Source of the DNA: Anaeramoeba flamelloides
Taxonomy: Eukaryota; Metamonada; Anaeramoebidae
DNA: 64,000 bases
Assembly: GCA_027625915.1 (NCBI GenBank)
Contig: JANTQA010000042.1
Location: forward strand, 4,724,001-4,788,000
Direction: 5' to 3'
Below are positions 1 through 12,599 of the stretch, piece after piece. Every line of letters starts with the position of its first letter. Position 1 is the stretch's first letter. Position numbers and translations under genes: made by a program. The notes below the pieces were generated by a model. That model searched no databases. It was not told where the DNA came from and saw only the letters and a program-made list of their open reading frames with translations.

Positions 1-2
1 AG

Positions 3-1289
3 CACAAACACCGTAAAACAAAAACAATTCAAATACACGAAGCACCAACAAAATTATCAACTCACCGAAAGAGAAGGAAAACTGTGAATGAAATAGGGGG
101 GAATTCGGAAACAAAAAATAAACAACTTTCAAAAAAAGAAAAAAAAATAAGTTCAATCGAGGAAAAGTTAATTTTAATGAGCAAACAAAAGGATAATAAA
201 AAATCCATAAGGAAAACTTTAAAATTTTCTCAGTCTATGGATCCGCAGCAATTTTATGAAAACATGGAACAAAATCCAAAGAACAGTGATCCAAAAAAAC
301 CAACCCAAATCCATCGACCAGGACTAAGACGCCGGAGAACTAGGGGGGAAATTATAAAGGGCAAAAAAAAATCAAAATTAAAAAAAGTACGAATATTTGC
401 AAGGAAAGGGAAAATAAAAAATCAAAAAGGATCGTTTTTTCGTATCCGCTCTGGTAAGAAAAAAATGAAGTCAAAATCAAAAAAAAAAAAAAAAACGAAT
501 CCTGAAATGGGCGCCCGCCAGAAAAAAATCTTGGAAAATAAAAAAAAATTCAGAAAAAGTATTGGTTTACATAATACACTCCCAAAGCAAATAGAGATCA
601 ATTTACAAAATGTATTTAATACAAATGCCGAGCAAAATGAAAAATTGCTAATGAATGCATCAAAGGAACAAAATAACAATAATAGTCATAATCAGAACAA
701 CGGAAATAAAAATGAAAATCTAAATAAAAATACGAATCAAAATGGAAATAATAATAAAAAGAAGAACAAGAAGAAGAACAAAAATACCATTGAAAACGAA
801 AATTCTTCAATATTTATCCCGGATTTCACTTCAATTCAGCAGGGTGATAGCTTAAACCCCACAAATATTGAATTTGATGAATCTGGGTTACCAACTTTTG
901 ATTCAATTTTAAATAATTATTTGTCAAATTTTGTACAGTTTTCGGCTAGTGAATATAACGATGAAAATATTTTATTTTGGTCAAGAGTAAATGAATTTAA
1001 AAAGTACTTTAGATTTGGAAGACAAGAAAAGGCAAAATCAATTGCAACCCAAATACTAAATTCCCATATCCTGGAAAATTCCGAAAAGGAAATTAATATC
1101 AGCTGGGAATTAAGGCAAGAATTGATGCTGCAATTAAAAAACATTGAAACGATTTGCCCAGAACCAACAGTTTTTGATAAGGCGCATAAAATTATTTATG
1201 AAATTATGAGTGGCGACCTCTATTTGTCATTTTTTAGAACACCATTTTACCAAGAAATTGTCAATCAAATAGAAATTTCAAAAAAATAA
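3..1289 (+). CDS. RGS-domain protein with a basic N-terminal half, 5' end possibly outside the window
   Basis: RGS domains bind activated G-alpha subunits and speed up GTP hydrolysis, ending G-protein signalling. The last ~130 residues fit an RGS fold: a start like LPTFDSILNNYL, then SEYNDENILFWSRVNEF (about residues 289-305 counting from base 84), an INISWELRQE stretch, and FDKAHKIIYEIMSGDLYLSFF near residue 363, followed by a terminal F-Y helix. The first ~190 residues are extremely Lys-rich and the next 70 Asn-rich, with no recognisable domain; the basic part could act in nuclear localisation (inference). The reading frame is open from base 3 with no in-frame ATG before base 177, so either translation starts at 177 (370 aa) or the protein begins upstream of the window. 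A run of 16 A around base 479-494 encodes poly-Lys. The RGS assignment is firm; the start is not. Confidence 0.85.
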   Translation, partial: HKHRKTKTIQIHEAPTKLSTHRKRRKTVNEIGGNSETKNKQLSKKEKKISSIEEKLILMSKQKDNKKSIRKTLKFSQSMDPQQFYENMEQNPKNSDPKKPTQIHRPGLRRRRTRGEIIKGKKKSKLKKVRIFARKGKIKNQKGSFFRIRSGKKKMKSKSKKKKKTNPEMGARQKKILENKKKFRKSIGLHNTLPKQIEINLQNVFNTNAEQNEKLLMNASKEQNNNNSHNQNNGNKNENLNKNTNQNGNNNKKKNKKKNKNTIENENSSIFIPDFTSIQQGDSLNPTNIEFDESGLPTFDSILNNYLSNFVQFSASEYNDENILFWSRVNEFKKYFRFGRQEKAKSIATQILNSHILENSEKEINISWELRQELMLQLKNIETICPEPTVFDKAHKIIYEIMSGDLYLSFFRTPFYQEIVNQIEISKK

Positions 1290-1440
1290 TTGCAATTTTA
1301 CAAATTTGTTTGAGTATTCAAGTATTTTTGCGCGTTTTAAGTTATGAATGAAATTTTTTGCTAATGGAAATATGTATATGAATTAATTTGGATTGTAAAA
1401 TTTTTAAAAAAAATTAAAATCTCTCTTTCTTGAATTACAC

Positions 1441-1640
1441 AAAAGAAAGGGGGGGAGGGAAACAAGCAAGAAAGTAAGAAAAAAGGAAGAAAGAAAAAAG
1501 AAAAGAAAGGAAAAGAAAAGAAAAGAAAAGAAAGGGAAAAGAAAGAAAGGAAAAATGAAAGAAAGGGGGGATGAAAGAAAGAAAAAAGAAAAGAAAGGAA
1601 AAAGAAAAGAAAGAAAAGAAAACAAGCAAAAAAGTAAGAT
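1441..1640. repeat. Purine-only low-complexity tract
   Basis: About 200 bases made almost wholly of A and G on the + strand (AAAGAAAGG-like units, several G6 runs). Short frames on the other strand are Phe/Leu-only artefacts of this tract. It lies just 3' of the RGS gene. Confidence 0.8.
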
Positions 1641-1899
1641 AAGAAATAAATCCACGAAATATTTCATTTTAATAATTTACCGATGAAATATATTTAAAGT
1701 TTTTATTGTGTGTGTCTATATATTGAAATAAATATTTCACAAATCCGAAATTTTTTTATCTGGTTGTAACTAGAATTTTAATCTGAATTATGTCAAAACT
1801 ATTTTTAATTTGAATGAAAATTATTATAATTAGCATTCGAATAAAGTCAATATCATTTTTGCTTTTTCCTTTCATTTATAGAACCGATGCTAAAGACCT

Positions 1900-2128
1900 A
1901 GTAGCAGTATAAAAGCAAAAAATGGCAATTTTTTTTGTCATTTTTTCTTAAATAAACTTTTTTGGAATATATTTAAGTTATAGTTTTGAACCAAGTATTT
2001 GACTAGGTTTGAATAGTAATCATTTTTACATTTCAGGCAACCTTTTGCTCTTGGGATTTTTGAAAAGGGGGGTTCTTAAAAAATGACAAAAAAAAATGAA
2101 CATTTTATGCTTTTATATTGGTGCTATG
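1900..2128. repeat. Small fold-back element (MITE-like)
   Basis: The left end reads AGCAGTATAAAAGCAAAAAA and the right end, reverse-complemented, reads AGCACCAATATAAAAGCATA. The similarity continues inward for roughly 50 bases on each side (both arms contain GTCATTTTTT). No coding potential. No second copy was noticed in the window. Confidence 0.5.
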
Positions 2129-2629
2129 GCTTTAAGGATGTACCTTCAAAAATGAATTCTTCGAATACAATACAAATGTTATCCTTTCATTTGGGTTAAA
2201 GTGTTTACCATTTTTTCTGAACAGTCGAAAACAAATTATTTTTTACAAAAATGGAGTTTTTTCGGTTTTTTTTCTTTGTTTTATTTTAAATACTCACCAA
2301 AAAACACTAATTTTGATAAGTAGTATTGATTTATGTGAAAATTATTAAATTTTACAAAGTTATTAGTGTTTGTGTAGTAAAAAATGACTAATTAAAAAAC
2401 TAATTGCTTACAATATCATCTAAGGTGTATTTTTATGAGCTTGGTAAGTATCTGTTCTGAGTAGAACAAAAAAAAAAAAAGAAGCTCCAATAAAAAAATA
2501 AAAGATCTATTTTAATCTTTTGATAAAAGATTATAAGAACCTCAGGGGGGGGTAGTAACATCATAACAGCCACTGAAAATGAAGTATGTGATAGTTTATG
2601 AACTATATAAATTTCATTCCAAAAATTTG

Positions 2630-5200
2630 GATACACCCAAAATCAAAAATAGGTAAAAAAATCAACTCAATTTATTATATTTTTTCCAAACTTAATATCA
2701 AAGCTACATTTAAGTTACCCAATATTAATATTTTTATAAGTAATTGTTTTCATCAAAATAAAAGAAAAAAATATAAAACTAAAAAAAAAATCTGGTATGT
2801 GTCCAAAATAAAGAAAAGAGCAGAACAAAAAATGTATTAGAAAATTTGTTGAAATTTCAATAACAATTGTTTATCGATCAAATGATAAGATGATATCAAC
2901 TAATTAACGTGATTGTTCTATTTAACAAACTCAAAACTAACCTTCTATCAACCGTCGAAAAAAAATTCCAAATCTAAGAAAACAGATTACGTAACGAGAA
3001 AAAAGGAAACAAAAACAAAACAAAAAAGACAAAAAATGAAATAATCTGTGAAATAAAAATTATCCCCAAATTGAATGTAAAGTGGAGTATTGCTATTCCT
3101 TCAACTGTTTAAACTGTTTCCAAATTTTTGGAATTTAGTTTATATCCCTTAGCACCCCAAATAACCTAAAAACATTTCAAACAAAATTTTTAATTTGGAA
3201 TGTTATCAAAGGATAATAAGGTATAGAATTAATAAACAATTATCTTAGAAAGAAAATTGTATAATTAAAAATTGTATCGTTACTTAAAATAAAAAAATAA
3301 CTTGAAAAAAAATTTTCAACATTGGGAATTTTTTTTTGGTTATTGTGATTTTATTATTTTTCCATCCAAATTTTGTCAAAATAAAATTTTTTTTTTTTTT
3401 GAAAAGTTTGTCTAGACATCAAAAACCTCTTAGTTTTAACCTTTAAAACACATCATACTTTACTGGAAATTTTTTTGGGGGCCTTTGCACCCCAAAATTG
3501 CCTAAAATGCTTGATTAAATAATTTATTCATTATAAAAGTTATTATAACATCACATAGAAAATTTGTTTTATCTACTGATTACTATTCAATATCAATATC
3601 TATATTAGATTCTAAATAATTTTAAAATAAAAAAAAATATAAATTAAATTAGATAAAAAAAATAAAATTTTTTTTTCATTGCAAAATTTTACAATTTTTT
3701 TCAACAAGATTTTTTTTTCAATTTTAAATGATTTGGCCAATAGTTCGAGTCAGATTAATAATTGATTTTTTTTTTATTTTTAACAATTTTTTTAATTTTT
3801 GACTTTTTAAAATCTAGACATAAAATAAACAATATTGTTGAATTAGAGACCATATATCATAACTTATTTAACAAGATCTGGATTAATTTTTTAAGGAAAA
3901 ATCCAAATATCGCAAATTTATTATTCAAATTTTTACCAATAATAAAATGCAATAAAAAAATTTGGTTTCGGAGATTATTTTATTATATTGGAATAATATT
4001 TAAGAGTTATTTTTTATTTTATTTTAAATTTAGGTATAAAGATTTTATCGATTAAAAAGTAATTTATATTTGTTTTATTTCAATATTAATAAATTGAAAT
4101 TATTTTACCATTTTTTTTTTTTTTTTTTTTTGATTTTCAATTATTATCTATTGCTTAAATAAAAGTTTTAGATATTTTTTCGTATTAAACTTTTAATTTT
4201 GGTCTAAAGAAATAAATTTCATTTTTCTCTTAATTGTATATTTATTGAAATTTTTTTCTAAATAAAAAAAATTAAATTTCAAAGTAATTTATTTTTTTAT
4301 TTTTTTTTTTATCATAAAATTAGCAAAATTGTTTGGTGGTTATTATTAATAAATTAATGTGTTGAGTTTTGAATTACGATTAATGTAATAAAATTTCTGA
4401 TTTAAAAAAATAAAATAAAAATAAAAATCTTTAAAAAAATATAAAAATGAATAATTATTATTTTTTTTTCAATTTCAAAAAAAAATCAATAACTTAACTA
4501 CTTTATCTTTGAACTATTTTGACTTTTTATTATAATTAAAATCTGGATTAAAGACAAATAAGAAAATTAATATATTAGTAGATGAATATCATTTTAAATC
4601 TAATTTAAAAAACTTGATGAAATTTAGGCAAATCCGGGGTGCTAAGGGATATATAAACTAAAATTCAAAATTTTCCACACAGCTAAAACGTTCCAAACAA
4701 TCAAAATAATACAATTTCATTGAAATTGGAGATAATTTTGATTTTTATAAAATATGAAAATCATTTTTTCATCTTTTAGTTTTTGTTTTCATTTCATTGT
4801 TTGAATTACGTAATTTGCTTCGTTGGATCAAAATTTTTCGACAAGGTTTATATTATATTAAAGTTTAGTTGTTCCAAATAGAAGAACTCAAATAAAATTA
4901 TTTGGTAGTATCTAACCATTTGATCGATCAATATTCCTAATAGAATTTAAACAAATTTACTAATGTATTTTTTTGTTTTGCTCTCTCCAAAATTGTTAAC
5001 ACACACTTGATTTATTAGTATTGATAATTATTTATTTATTGTTTTGTGAGTATTGTAATTTGTAAAAGGGTGTTAACATTTCAATTAGTGAATGGTTCTA
5101 ATTTGGTAAATCTTCTTGAATTGATTAAATAAGTTTTTTTTTTCACAAATCGAATTTTGGTGTGTTAAAAATTTTGTATTGGGGTTTATATATATTTATC
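2630..5200. repeat. 2.6-kb inverted repeat with arms of about 500 bases
   Basis: Bases ~2630-3140 and ~4654-5200 are diverged inverted copies of each other. Shared landmarks are the ATCGATCAAATG block, AGCAAAACAAAAAA-type blocks and a common inner edge, GAATTTTAGTTTATA. Between the arms lies a separate repeat (3141-4653). A third copy of one arm stands alone at 22440-23000. Either two arm elements flank the inner element, or the whole is one long-terminal-inverted-repeat transposon; the sequence does not decide. The short frames in it are AT-rich noise. Confidence 0.6.
3141..4653. mobile_element. Non-autonomous DNA element, TATATCCCTTAGCACC family, copy 1
   Basis: The ends are inverted: TATATCCCTTAGCACCCC at the left and GGGGTGCTAAGGGATATA at the right. 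Interior landmarks (TTTGCACCCCAAAATTGCC near 3486; AATCTGGATTAAAGACAAAT near 4540) recur in reverse order in copy 2 at 10641-12608. Its 1.5 kb holds no credible protein; the longest frame is about 97 residues of AT-rich codons. It sits exactly at the centre of the surrounding inverted repeat, at a TATA site. Confidence 0.6.
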
Positions 5201-8160
5201 TTGGTAATCTGAAGATCCAAGCTATTTTTCCAACATTTTTAATCACTTTAAAATGTTAATGGAAGCTGTTTAGTGGTTTAATCCCATATTCTTCTAAAAA
5301 AAATAATTCAATTTGAGATCAAAATCTTTTTTGATAATTTTACAAATTTTTGATTTCTTTTTTCTGTTTCTTTTTTTTTTAATTTTTTTTTAATTTTTTT
5401 TTCATTTTTTTTCAAATTATTTGTTTTTTTTTTTTCTTTTTCTTTAACAAGAGATCAAAGTTGGAAAAAAAAAAGATCCTTCAATAAAATTTAGAAAATT
5501 GAGAATCTGTATTATGTTTTAAAGTGAAATTTATTATTAGCAAAAAATTTTGTTGTTCAACTTTTTTTCAGTGAAAGTTCAGTAATAGAAATTCTGTAAT
5601 TCTCATATTAAAAATTGTGACTCACTTTTTTAGTTTATAATTGTGTTTATTTTAAATTTTTAATATAGGGGTTTTTATATGTTTTAGAATGACTTAAAAG
5701 TGAATTATTAAATAGATTTAATTATTAGTTTTTCTTGAATACTAAAGAATATATAAGTGAAATTTCAAAAAGATAGGCAGATTCTTCATAAAAAAAAATG
5801 TGTTTAATTGTTTTTATTTTTTTTTGAAAAATAATATATTTTATTAAAATGTTTAGAGATGATAATCTATATAGATAAATAAATATAAATATGGTCTAAT
5901 GATTTTATTTTTTGAAAGAAAAATGAAAAAAGGAAAAAGAAAAAATGATAATAAAAAATTTACCTCTAATTTTCAAAATTGACTTATATTTTTTTTTCAA
6001 TTCATTATTTTATATAAGTCAAAATTTTCGAAATAGAGTTTAGATTCTACAAATTATATTTGTTAAAAAAAAAAAATTAAAAATTTTCTTTTAATAATTT
6101 TGGCTACAATTAAAATTTCATATAAAATGATAATTATTTTTAAAACAAGAAACACGATAAAAAATCACAAGTAAACAATATTTTGTGAATTTTATTTAAT
6201 CTTTTATCTATACCCATTATTTTTTTCGAGATCTAATATCAATCTATTTATATTTTCAGACATTATTTATCTTTTATTTTGATAATTATTTAAATTGAAT
6301 TTTCTCACAATGTTTTACAAATATAACTATTTCAGAGAATCAAAAAAAAATAAAATAAAATCATAATTATTTTTTTTCAAAATTTTACTTCCACAAAGAG
6401 AGTTTCTTATTTCATTAGTATTAGTTCTATATCTAATTTTCTCCTTATCTCACCCTTGAAAAAACAATTAAATTTATTCCTTGAAAGAATTCCACAAACT
6501 ATTTACGAAATTTATTATAATTAATAATATTCTTTCTTTTGAATTTTCTTTCTTTTATTAACCCTTTTAATTAATAACAAATCAAGGTTATTTTACCATT
6601 GTAAAGGTTCTAATAACTTCTCTTAATATTTTTTTTTGAAATTTTTTTAAGAAAAATTTCACCTTTTATTATTATTATTATTATTGAAGAAGTGTAAATG
6701 GCACTCTCGTTGTCCTTATTCCTAAATTTCCTTTCAGAAATTTAAGTGTAAAATCATAGATTTCATGATTATTGATGAAAGAAAATAGTCTCAAACCTTC
6801 ACAGTTTAAAATTATAGCATTAAGATTTATTTCTTTTAATTTATTGTGAAAAATTAATCTATCTTTTTATGGAAAGGACATATCCATAAAAAGTTATTAA
6901 TATTTTCTATAATTTGCCTTTGCTTATATTTTAAACATAAAAGGACAAAATTTATTTGAATTTTTATTAATTAAATAGTAATATCTATTTAAGCAGTTAA
7001 TGAATGTTCTGAATTTTAGAATTGTTGATCTTGAATGATAACTTAAATAATTTTGTGTTTTAAACAAATAATTTTGATTTCTTATTATTGCGAGATATTT
7101 TTGAACCAAAATTTCACCTTTTTATAACTATTAAGTAATTATTGTGTTTATTTAAAAATATTTTATTAATATTTTTTTTCAAAAATAAAATTAAATCTCA
7201 GAATTGAAAATTGGGATAGGAACACAAAGTAAAGTATTTCACAAAGTAGATCAGGCAATTCAACTCAACATTCTATTTAATATTTTATTTTTATTGTGAA
7301 AAAAAATGTAATGAATTATTTTTATATAAAGTACTTTTAATATCTAATAAAAAAACTAGACACAGCGAAAGTAAAGAATTTTGAAGTTCATATTTGAAAT
7401 TATTAAAAAAAAAGTGAAATTTGTCAACTAATAGTTACTTCCCCTGAATCAATCTATATTGAATATATTTATTATGTTTTTCCAGACTTCCTTGGAACAT
7501 ATACCTTATTGTTATTGGAATTTTAATCAAAAACTTTTTACTTTTTTGTTTTTTACAAATAGAATTTTAACAACCTTATTTGTAATGAAATTTAAGTAAT
7601 TAAATTTGTAAAATATGATGATAGTTTGGAAATCTTACAAATTTTTATTCAGTTAGATCCAAGAAGGAAAAAATGGAATTTTTTTACACAATTCGTCATT
7701 GTTTCTATATTTAAATAATAAAAAAAGGTTGTTAAAATATGCTTTTTGAGAAAATATAACATATACAAACTTTTTAGGAACTTTAAACATTCTTAATAAT
7801 GATCTATTCTTGATGTGTAAATTAAGTTGAGAACATTCTGAAAATTGTTTTTATAACTTAAAAAGCAGTAAAATGTAAAAATATTGCAATTATTCTTTTT
7901 CCCGTGTTTTTTTTTTTGGTAAGAATATGATAAAAAATTGAAAGAGTATGTTACTATTGAATAGAATTGGTCAAACCACAATTTTCTAAATAAAATCATT
8001 TTTGATCAGCTTAATTTTCCTAATTGGTTTTTGAAGAAAAAAAAACTTGTTAATTTTACCAAATTTTATTTTAATTAAGATATTTGAAAATAAAATTCTC
8101 AATTACATTTCCTACACCACCTCAACCTAATTTGTCTTGAAACTTATAATTTTGGGTGTT
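5201..8160. other. Gene-free AT-rich stretch
   Basis: About 3 kb with no convincing coding sequence on either strand and many A/T homopolymers. Around 6690-6770 there is a short block (TAAAATCATAGATTTCATGA) that recurs inverted near 28554-28590. Otherwise I see nothing definable. Confidence 0.5.
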
Positions 8161-8169
8161 CAGAGAAAG

Positions 8170-9041
8170 AATCCAAACAAAAAAATTTGTAACAATAATA
8201 AACCAAATGTTTTGAGTTTATGATAATGGAGCTTCAACTTCAAAATACCAAAAGAGATTAAATACTACTTTTTAAAGAGTTCTTTGTCGTTCCAATAAAA
8301 GAAAAATCAAAAAAAATCAAACCTCAAAAATACAAAGAGAAATTTATAATTCTTTTGTAAGGATCGCTATGATTTCAGTGAACAATGTAACAACTCAAGT
8401 AGCCTCAATGGTCAAAAAAACATCGATAATTAATCTTCAAAAGTTAGAGTTGTTTCTTGAGAAGCCTTTGAAATAATGATAACTTTTTCGGCTTGAAAAT
8501 CATGATTATTTTTCTTTTTTCATTTCCACGTTTCTTAATAAGGGTATTTGAGTTCAAGTATCTAAAAATTTCAAGTAAAGTTTTCATTTATAAATTTCAT
8601 TAACAGATTTTTAGAGCACAATTGGAGAATATTTTAAAGATTACCTCTTAACAATTAATCCGAGATTGTTACAAATTGTGCTGATGCAAATTGATAAATT
8701 ATAAACGTAGTCCTTAAAGTACTTAGATTTTAATTTTTCAGATGAATTTATTTGTTTGAGAACCTTTTTTATGCTATGTGTTTGTATATTGGGTGAACGA
8801 ACAATTCTAAGTCAATGAATTTTTCAAAATTCGAAAAAGAAATCAGTTGAAATTTTAATCACAAGTCTAAATTTAAATTTGAAAAAAACCAAAACATCAA
8901 GTTTATCTGATCTAACAATACACACCATTCGAGAAAGGAAGTGAAGATAACGTGATCTGTAGCTTTATCACCTCCTATCAAATTATTCGGTTTTCTTAGC
9001 CAAGTTCTTATAGATTTTTCTTGTTTAAAAAGGTGTGTCAA
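8170..9041. other. Protein-like fragments, possible decayed gene or scattered exons
   Basis: Two places have codon-like, less repetitive sequence. On the + strand, 8261-8476 is open for about 71 codons and contains NNVTTQVASMVKKTSIINL; it ends in a stop and has no good start. At 8880-9041 both strands give protein-like text: on the minus strand TWLRKPNNLIGGDKATDHV, and on the + strand PFEKGSEDNVICSFITSY. I do not recognise a family. These may be remains of one old gene, small exons of a spliced one, or chance; strand and structure are unresolved. Confidence 0.25.
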
Positions 9042-9356
9042 GGAATATAAAACTGAATAATTTGGAAAATCGTTATAAATGAGTAAAAGATAGTATCTTT
9101 ATAATAACTACCAATTTTTTAATGGCACAACATCAATATCAGCATTCTTTTTGTTTCTATTAACAAGAAAAGTTTAATCATAGCAAAAAAAAGTATAATG
9201 AAAATTAAAAACATTCTCTAGTATCAAAAGTAAGGTGGTGTAAATTAAAGTTGAATAATAATTACTAGACAAAATATTAATATTTAAACAGAAAATTATC
9301 AAATAATGAGCATTTTTTTTTAAAAATCAAAAAAAAATCAAACACACCAAACTATT

Positions 9357-10298
9357 ATGACAATTTATGATCGCTTCCAAACTTTGTTAAATCTTTTAAA
9401 CCAAGTGTATGAAACAAAAGATCTTTTTTATAATCAAGAAGAATTACAACCTACAGATTATACAAAAGAACTTTCTTGCTGTTATACACTGTTTACAAGA
9501 ATCTTGTTCTCAAAGCAAAATCCAAATGGATTATTGAAGAAAAGTAAGATGTTCAACAGCAGTTTTAAACTAGTAAATTTATTTTATCGATTCCAATATC
9601 GAGACTTTCAACAGAAGAAATGGCACAACGAGAAAAATAGCACCAACGAATTTGAGGATCAAAATAATTGGATTATCAAACAAATGAAGAATTCATTTTT
9701 TCACCAAAAAAACCTATTATATTATAATGACAAATTAGGTTTTTATTTGTATTATTCTTGGGATAATTATAATGATCGGAAAAATTATAGGTATCAAATC
9801 AAATATGAAAAGTTTCGAACCTTAATTAAAAAAACATTAAAATGCGCATATAATCATATTATTGATGAAATCAAAGAGAATTTGTCATTATTGAAAAAGA
9901 GATCTAAAACAAATGAAAAATTTTGGGAATCATTTTCGCAATATATTGAGCAAATTATCAATAATAACCAGAGAATGCCTAATGTTCCATTACTTGCAGA
10001 CGAAAATAGTATGAGGTGTTGGTTTAATAAATTCTTTCAGACATTGGAAAAAGATACAAATATGAATAAGTTGAACATCCAAGAACAAGAAACTCAAAAT
10101 ATTGAAAAGAATAACCAAAAAACCAAAAAAAATTGCAACACTAAAAAGACTAAAAATGCAAAGAAGATCCCCAAAAAGCAAGAAAAATTGTCTCATAATG
10201 AAAATAATGATGAAATAGAAAAAAAATATATTGCCACAAAGAAAAAGAAGTTCAAAAATGATCAGATCCGCCTTAATAATAATAAAATTGAAAAATAG
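9357..10298 (+). CDS. Unrecognised 313-residue protein with Lys-rich tail
   Basis: Intact frame from ATG at 9357 to TAG. The first ~225 residues are rich in Tyr, Phe, Trp, Asn and Lys and look folded and helical (for example LLNLLNQVYETKDLFYN and FWESFSQYIEQIINNNQ). The last ~85 residues are Lys/Asn/Glu-rich and probably disordered or nuclear. There is no signal peptide and no membrane segment. I do not recognise the family. Codon use and low homopolymer content compared with the flanks support a real gene. The opposite-strand frame over its 3' end is a shadow of the Lys/Asn codons. Confidence 0.65.
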   Translation: MTIYDRFQTLLNLLNQVYETKDLFYNQEELQPTDYTKELSCCYTLFTRILFSKQNPNGLLKKSKMFNSSFKLVNLFYRFQYRDFQQKKWHNEKNSTNEFEDQNNWIIKQMKNSFFHQKNLLYYNDKLGFYLYYSWDNYNDRKNYRYQIKYEKFRTLIKKTLKCAYNHIIDEIKENLSLLKKRSKTNEKFWESFSQYIEQIINNNQRMPNVPLLADENSMRCWFNKFFQTLEKDTNMNKLNIQEQETQNIEKNNQKTKKNCNTKKTKNAKKIPKKQEKLSHNENNDEIEKKYIATKKKKFKNDQIRLNNNKIEK

Positions 10299-10640
10299 AA
10301 ATAACATGTAATTTATCAAAATTTGAATGAATCCCATCGGGATTAAATTATTAATTTTGATTGAATTTTTTATACTATTTCAGTTTATTTTATTTGAGAA
10401 ATGAAAAAAAAAAAAAAAGAAAAAGAAATATCTTAGAATCTTGCACTTTCAAGTATTTTTTTATTTTATCCTTTTAAGAAACTTTAATTTCCGAAAATAA
10501 TTAAAGATTTTAAGACTTTTTATATTCTAATTACTGATGAAGAATATTTTATTTTATTTTATTCCTTTCCAAAATTTTCAATAAAAAAAAGCCTCAATTT
10601 TATTAATCATTTAATTTTTTAAAAATTATATTTTTGAATA

Positions 10641-12599
10641 TATATCCCTTAGCACCCGGATTAACTTAAATTTCATCAAGTTTACAGTCTTTCCAAGTCT
10701 ACCATAAAATTACAAATAAAACACAATTAATTTTTCTTTTCTTATTTTCGATTTTCAAAAAATTAGGAAATAAGGGTTATTATTACAAAAAAAAATTTTA
10801 ATAAATGAGCTATTATTCAAATTTTTGAAATATTAAAAAAAAAAAAATTTGAAGATTCTTCAAGCACTTTAAAATAATGTTCAAAAAAGGTAAATATTTA
10901 TAGATTACTAAATATTGATATTTTTTTGTACAATTTTGGACTTATAGTTCCGAGGTTTCATAAATCTTCAAATTTTTTTTTTTTTAATGTTTCAAAAATT
11001 TGAATAATAGCTCATTTATTAAAATTTTTTTTGTAATAATAACCCTTATTTCCTAATTTTTTGAAAATGGAAAATAAGAATCGAAAATTCTATTGTGTTT
11101 CCATAAAATTTTATGGTAGCCTCGGAACGGCTGTAAAAGAAAAGATTTAAAATAAATTTGATTTTATAATATATTTATTTTCTTATTTATCTTTAATCCA
11201 GATCTGAATTAGAATAAGAAGTTAAAATAGTTCAAAGATTAAGTATTTATGATATTGTCTTTTTTTTTTTGATATTTTTTTGGAAAAAAAAATAAAAATT
11301 ATTCATTTTTACATTTTCTTTAAAGATTATTATTTTAATTGTAATTTTTTAAATAAGAAACTTTATTTCCGTAATAGTAATTCAAAAACTAATACATTGT
11401 TTTATTAAAAATAATAATCAAATAACGTTGTTAATTTTATTATAAAAAAGGATAATTAAAAAATATATTACTGAAAAATTTTGATATTTTTTTACGATAA
11501 AATTTTAATAAAGAGAAAATCAAGAGAAAATGAAATTCATTTCTTTAGGCCAAAATTCAAACTTTCATATAAATAATTTTCTTAAAAATTTTATTTAAGT
11601 ATTAGAAATTACTTAAAAATATATGAAAAAAAATTTTAAAATAATTTCATTTATTTATTGAAATTTAAACAAATAAAAACTTTATCTAATAGATAAAGTA
11701 ATCAGCCCTAAATTTATATAAAAAATAAAAAATAACTTTTCAATATTATTCAAAGATAATGGAATAATCTTTGAAACCAAGATTTTTTTTATGTGATTTT
11801 GCGGTTAGTAAAAATTTGAAAAAAATCTTTGTGAAAAATGAATTTTTCAATCTAAATTAATACAGATCTTGGAAAATAATTTTTGAATCTGGTCTCTTAT
11901 TCAATAATATTGTTTATGTTAATTTTAAATTTTAAAAAATTCAATTTTAAAAAAAATTAAAAATTTTAAAAAAAAATCAATTCTAAATTGACTCGAAATT
12001 TTCGATAAATCATTTAAATTTGAAAAAAATTTTGAGAAAAAATTTCAAATTTTATAATGAATAAAAAAAATATTATTTTTTTTTTCAAATTTAATTAATA
12101 TTGTTTTTTTATTTTTTAATTATTTAGAATCAAATATATAAATTGTTATTGGATTGAAATTAATAGATAAAACAAATTTTCTATATGATGTTATATTATC
12201 TTCTGTAATGAATAAATTATTTAATTAAGTAATTAAGGAAATTTTGGGGTGCAAAGTCCCCCAAAAAATTTTTCAGTAAAGTATGATGTGTTTTAATCAT
12301 TAAAAAATTAGAGATTTTTGATGTGTAGAGAAACTTTCCAAAAAAAAAAATATTTTATTTTTTTTTGTCAAAATTTGGATTGAAAAATAATTAAAACACG
12401 ATAACCAAGAAAAATTTTTACAATGTTGAAAACTTTTTTTCAAGTTGTTTTTTTTTTTTTGTACGTAACTATACAATTTTTAATTATAAATTTTTTTTTC
12501 TCAGATAATTGTTTACGAATCCTAACTCTTATATCCTTTGATAATAATAATTCAAATTTATAATTTTCTTTCGATGGTAATTAGTATATTCGTGTTCTA

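Noticed and set aside
1404-1667. Two overlapping Phe/Leu-rich frames on the minus strand
   Set aside because: They are the complement of a simple purine tract and contain only F, L, S and P codons.
3762-4055. 97-codon frame inside the first TATATCCCTTAGCACC element
   Set aside because: Built of TTT/ATT/AAA codons, not preserved in the other copies; no transposase motifs.
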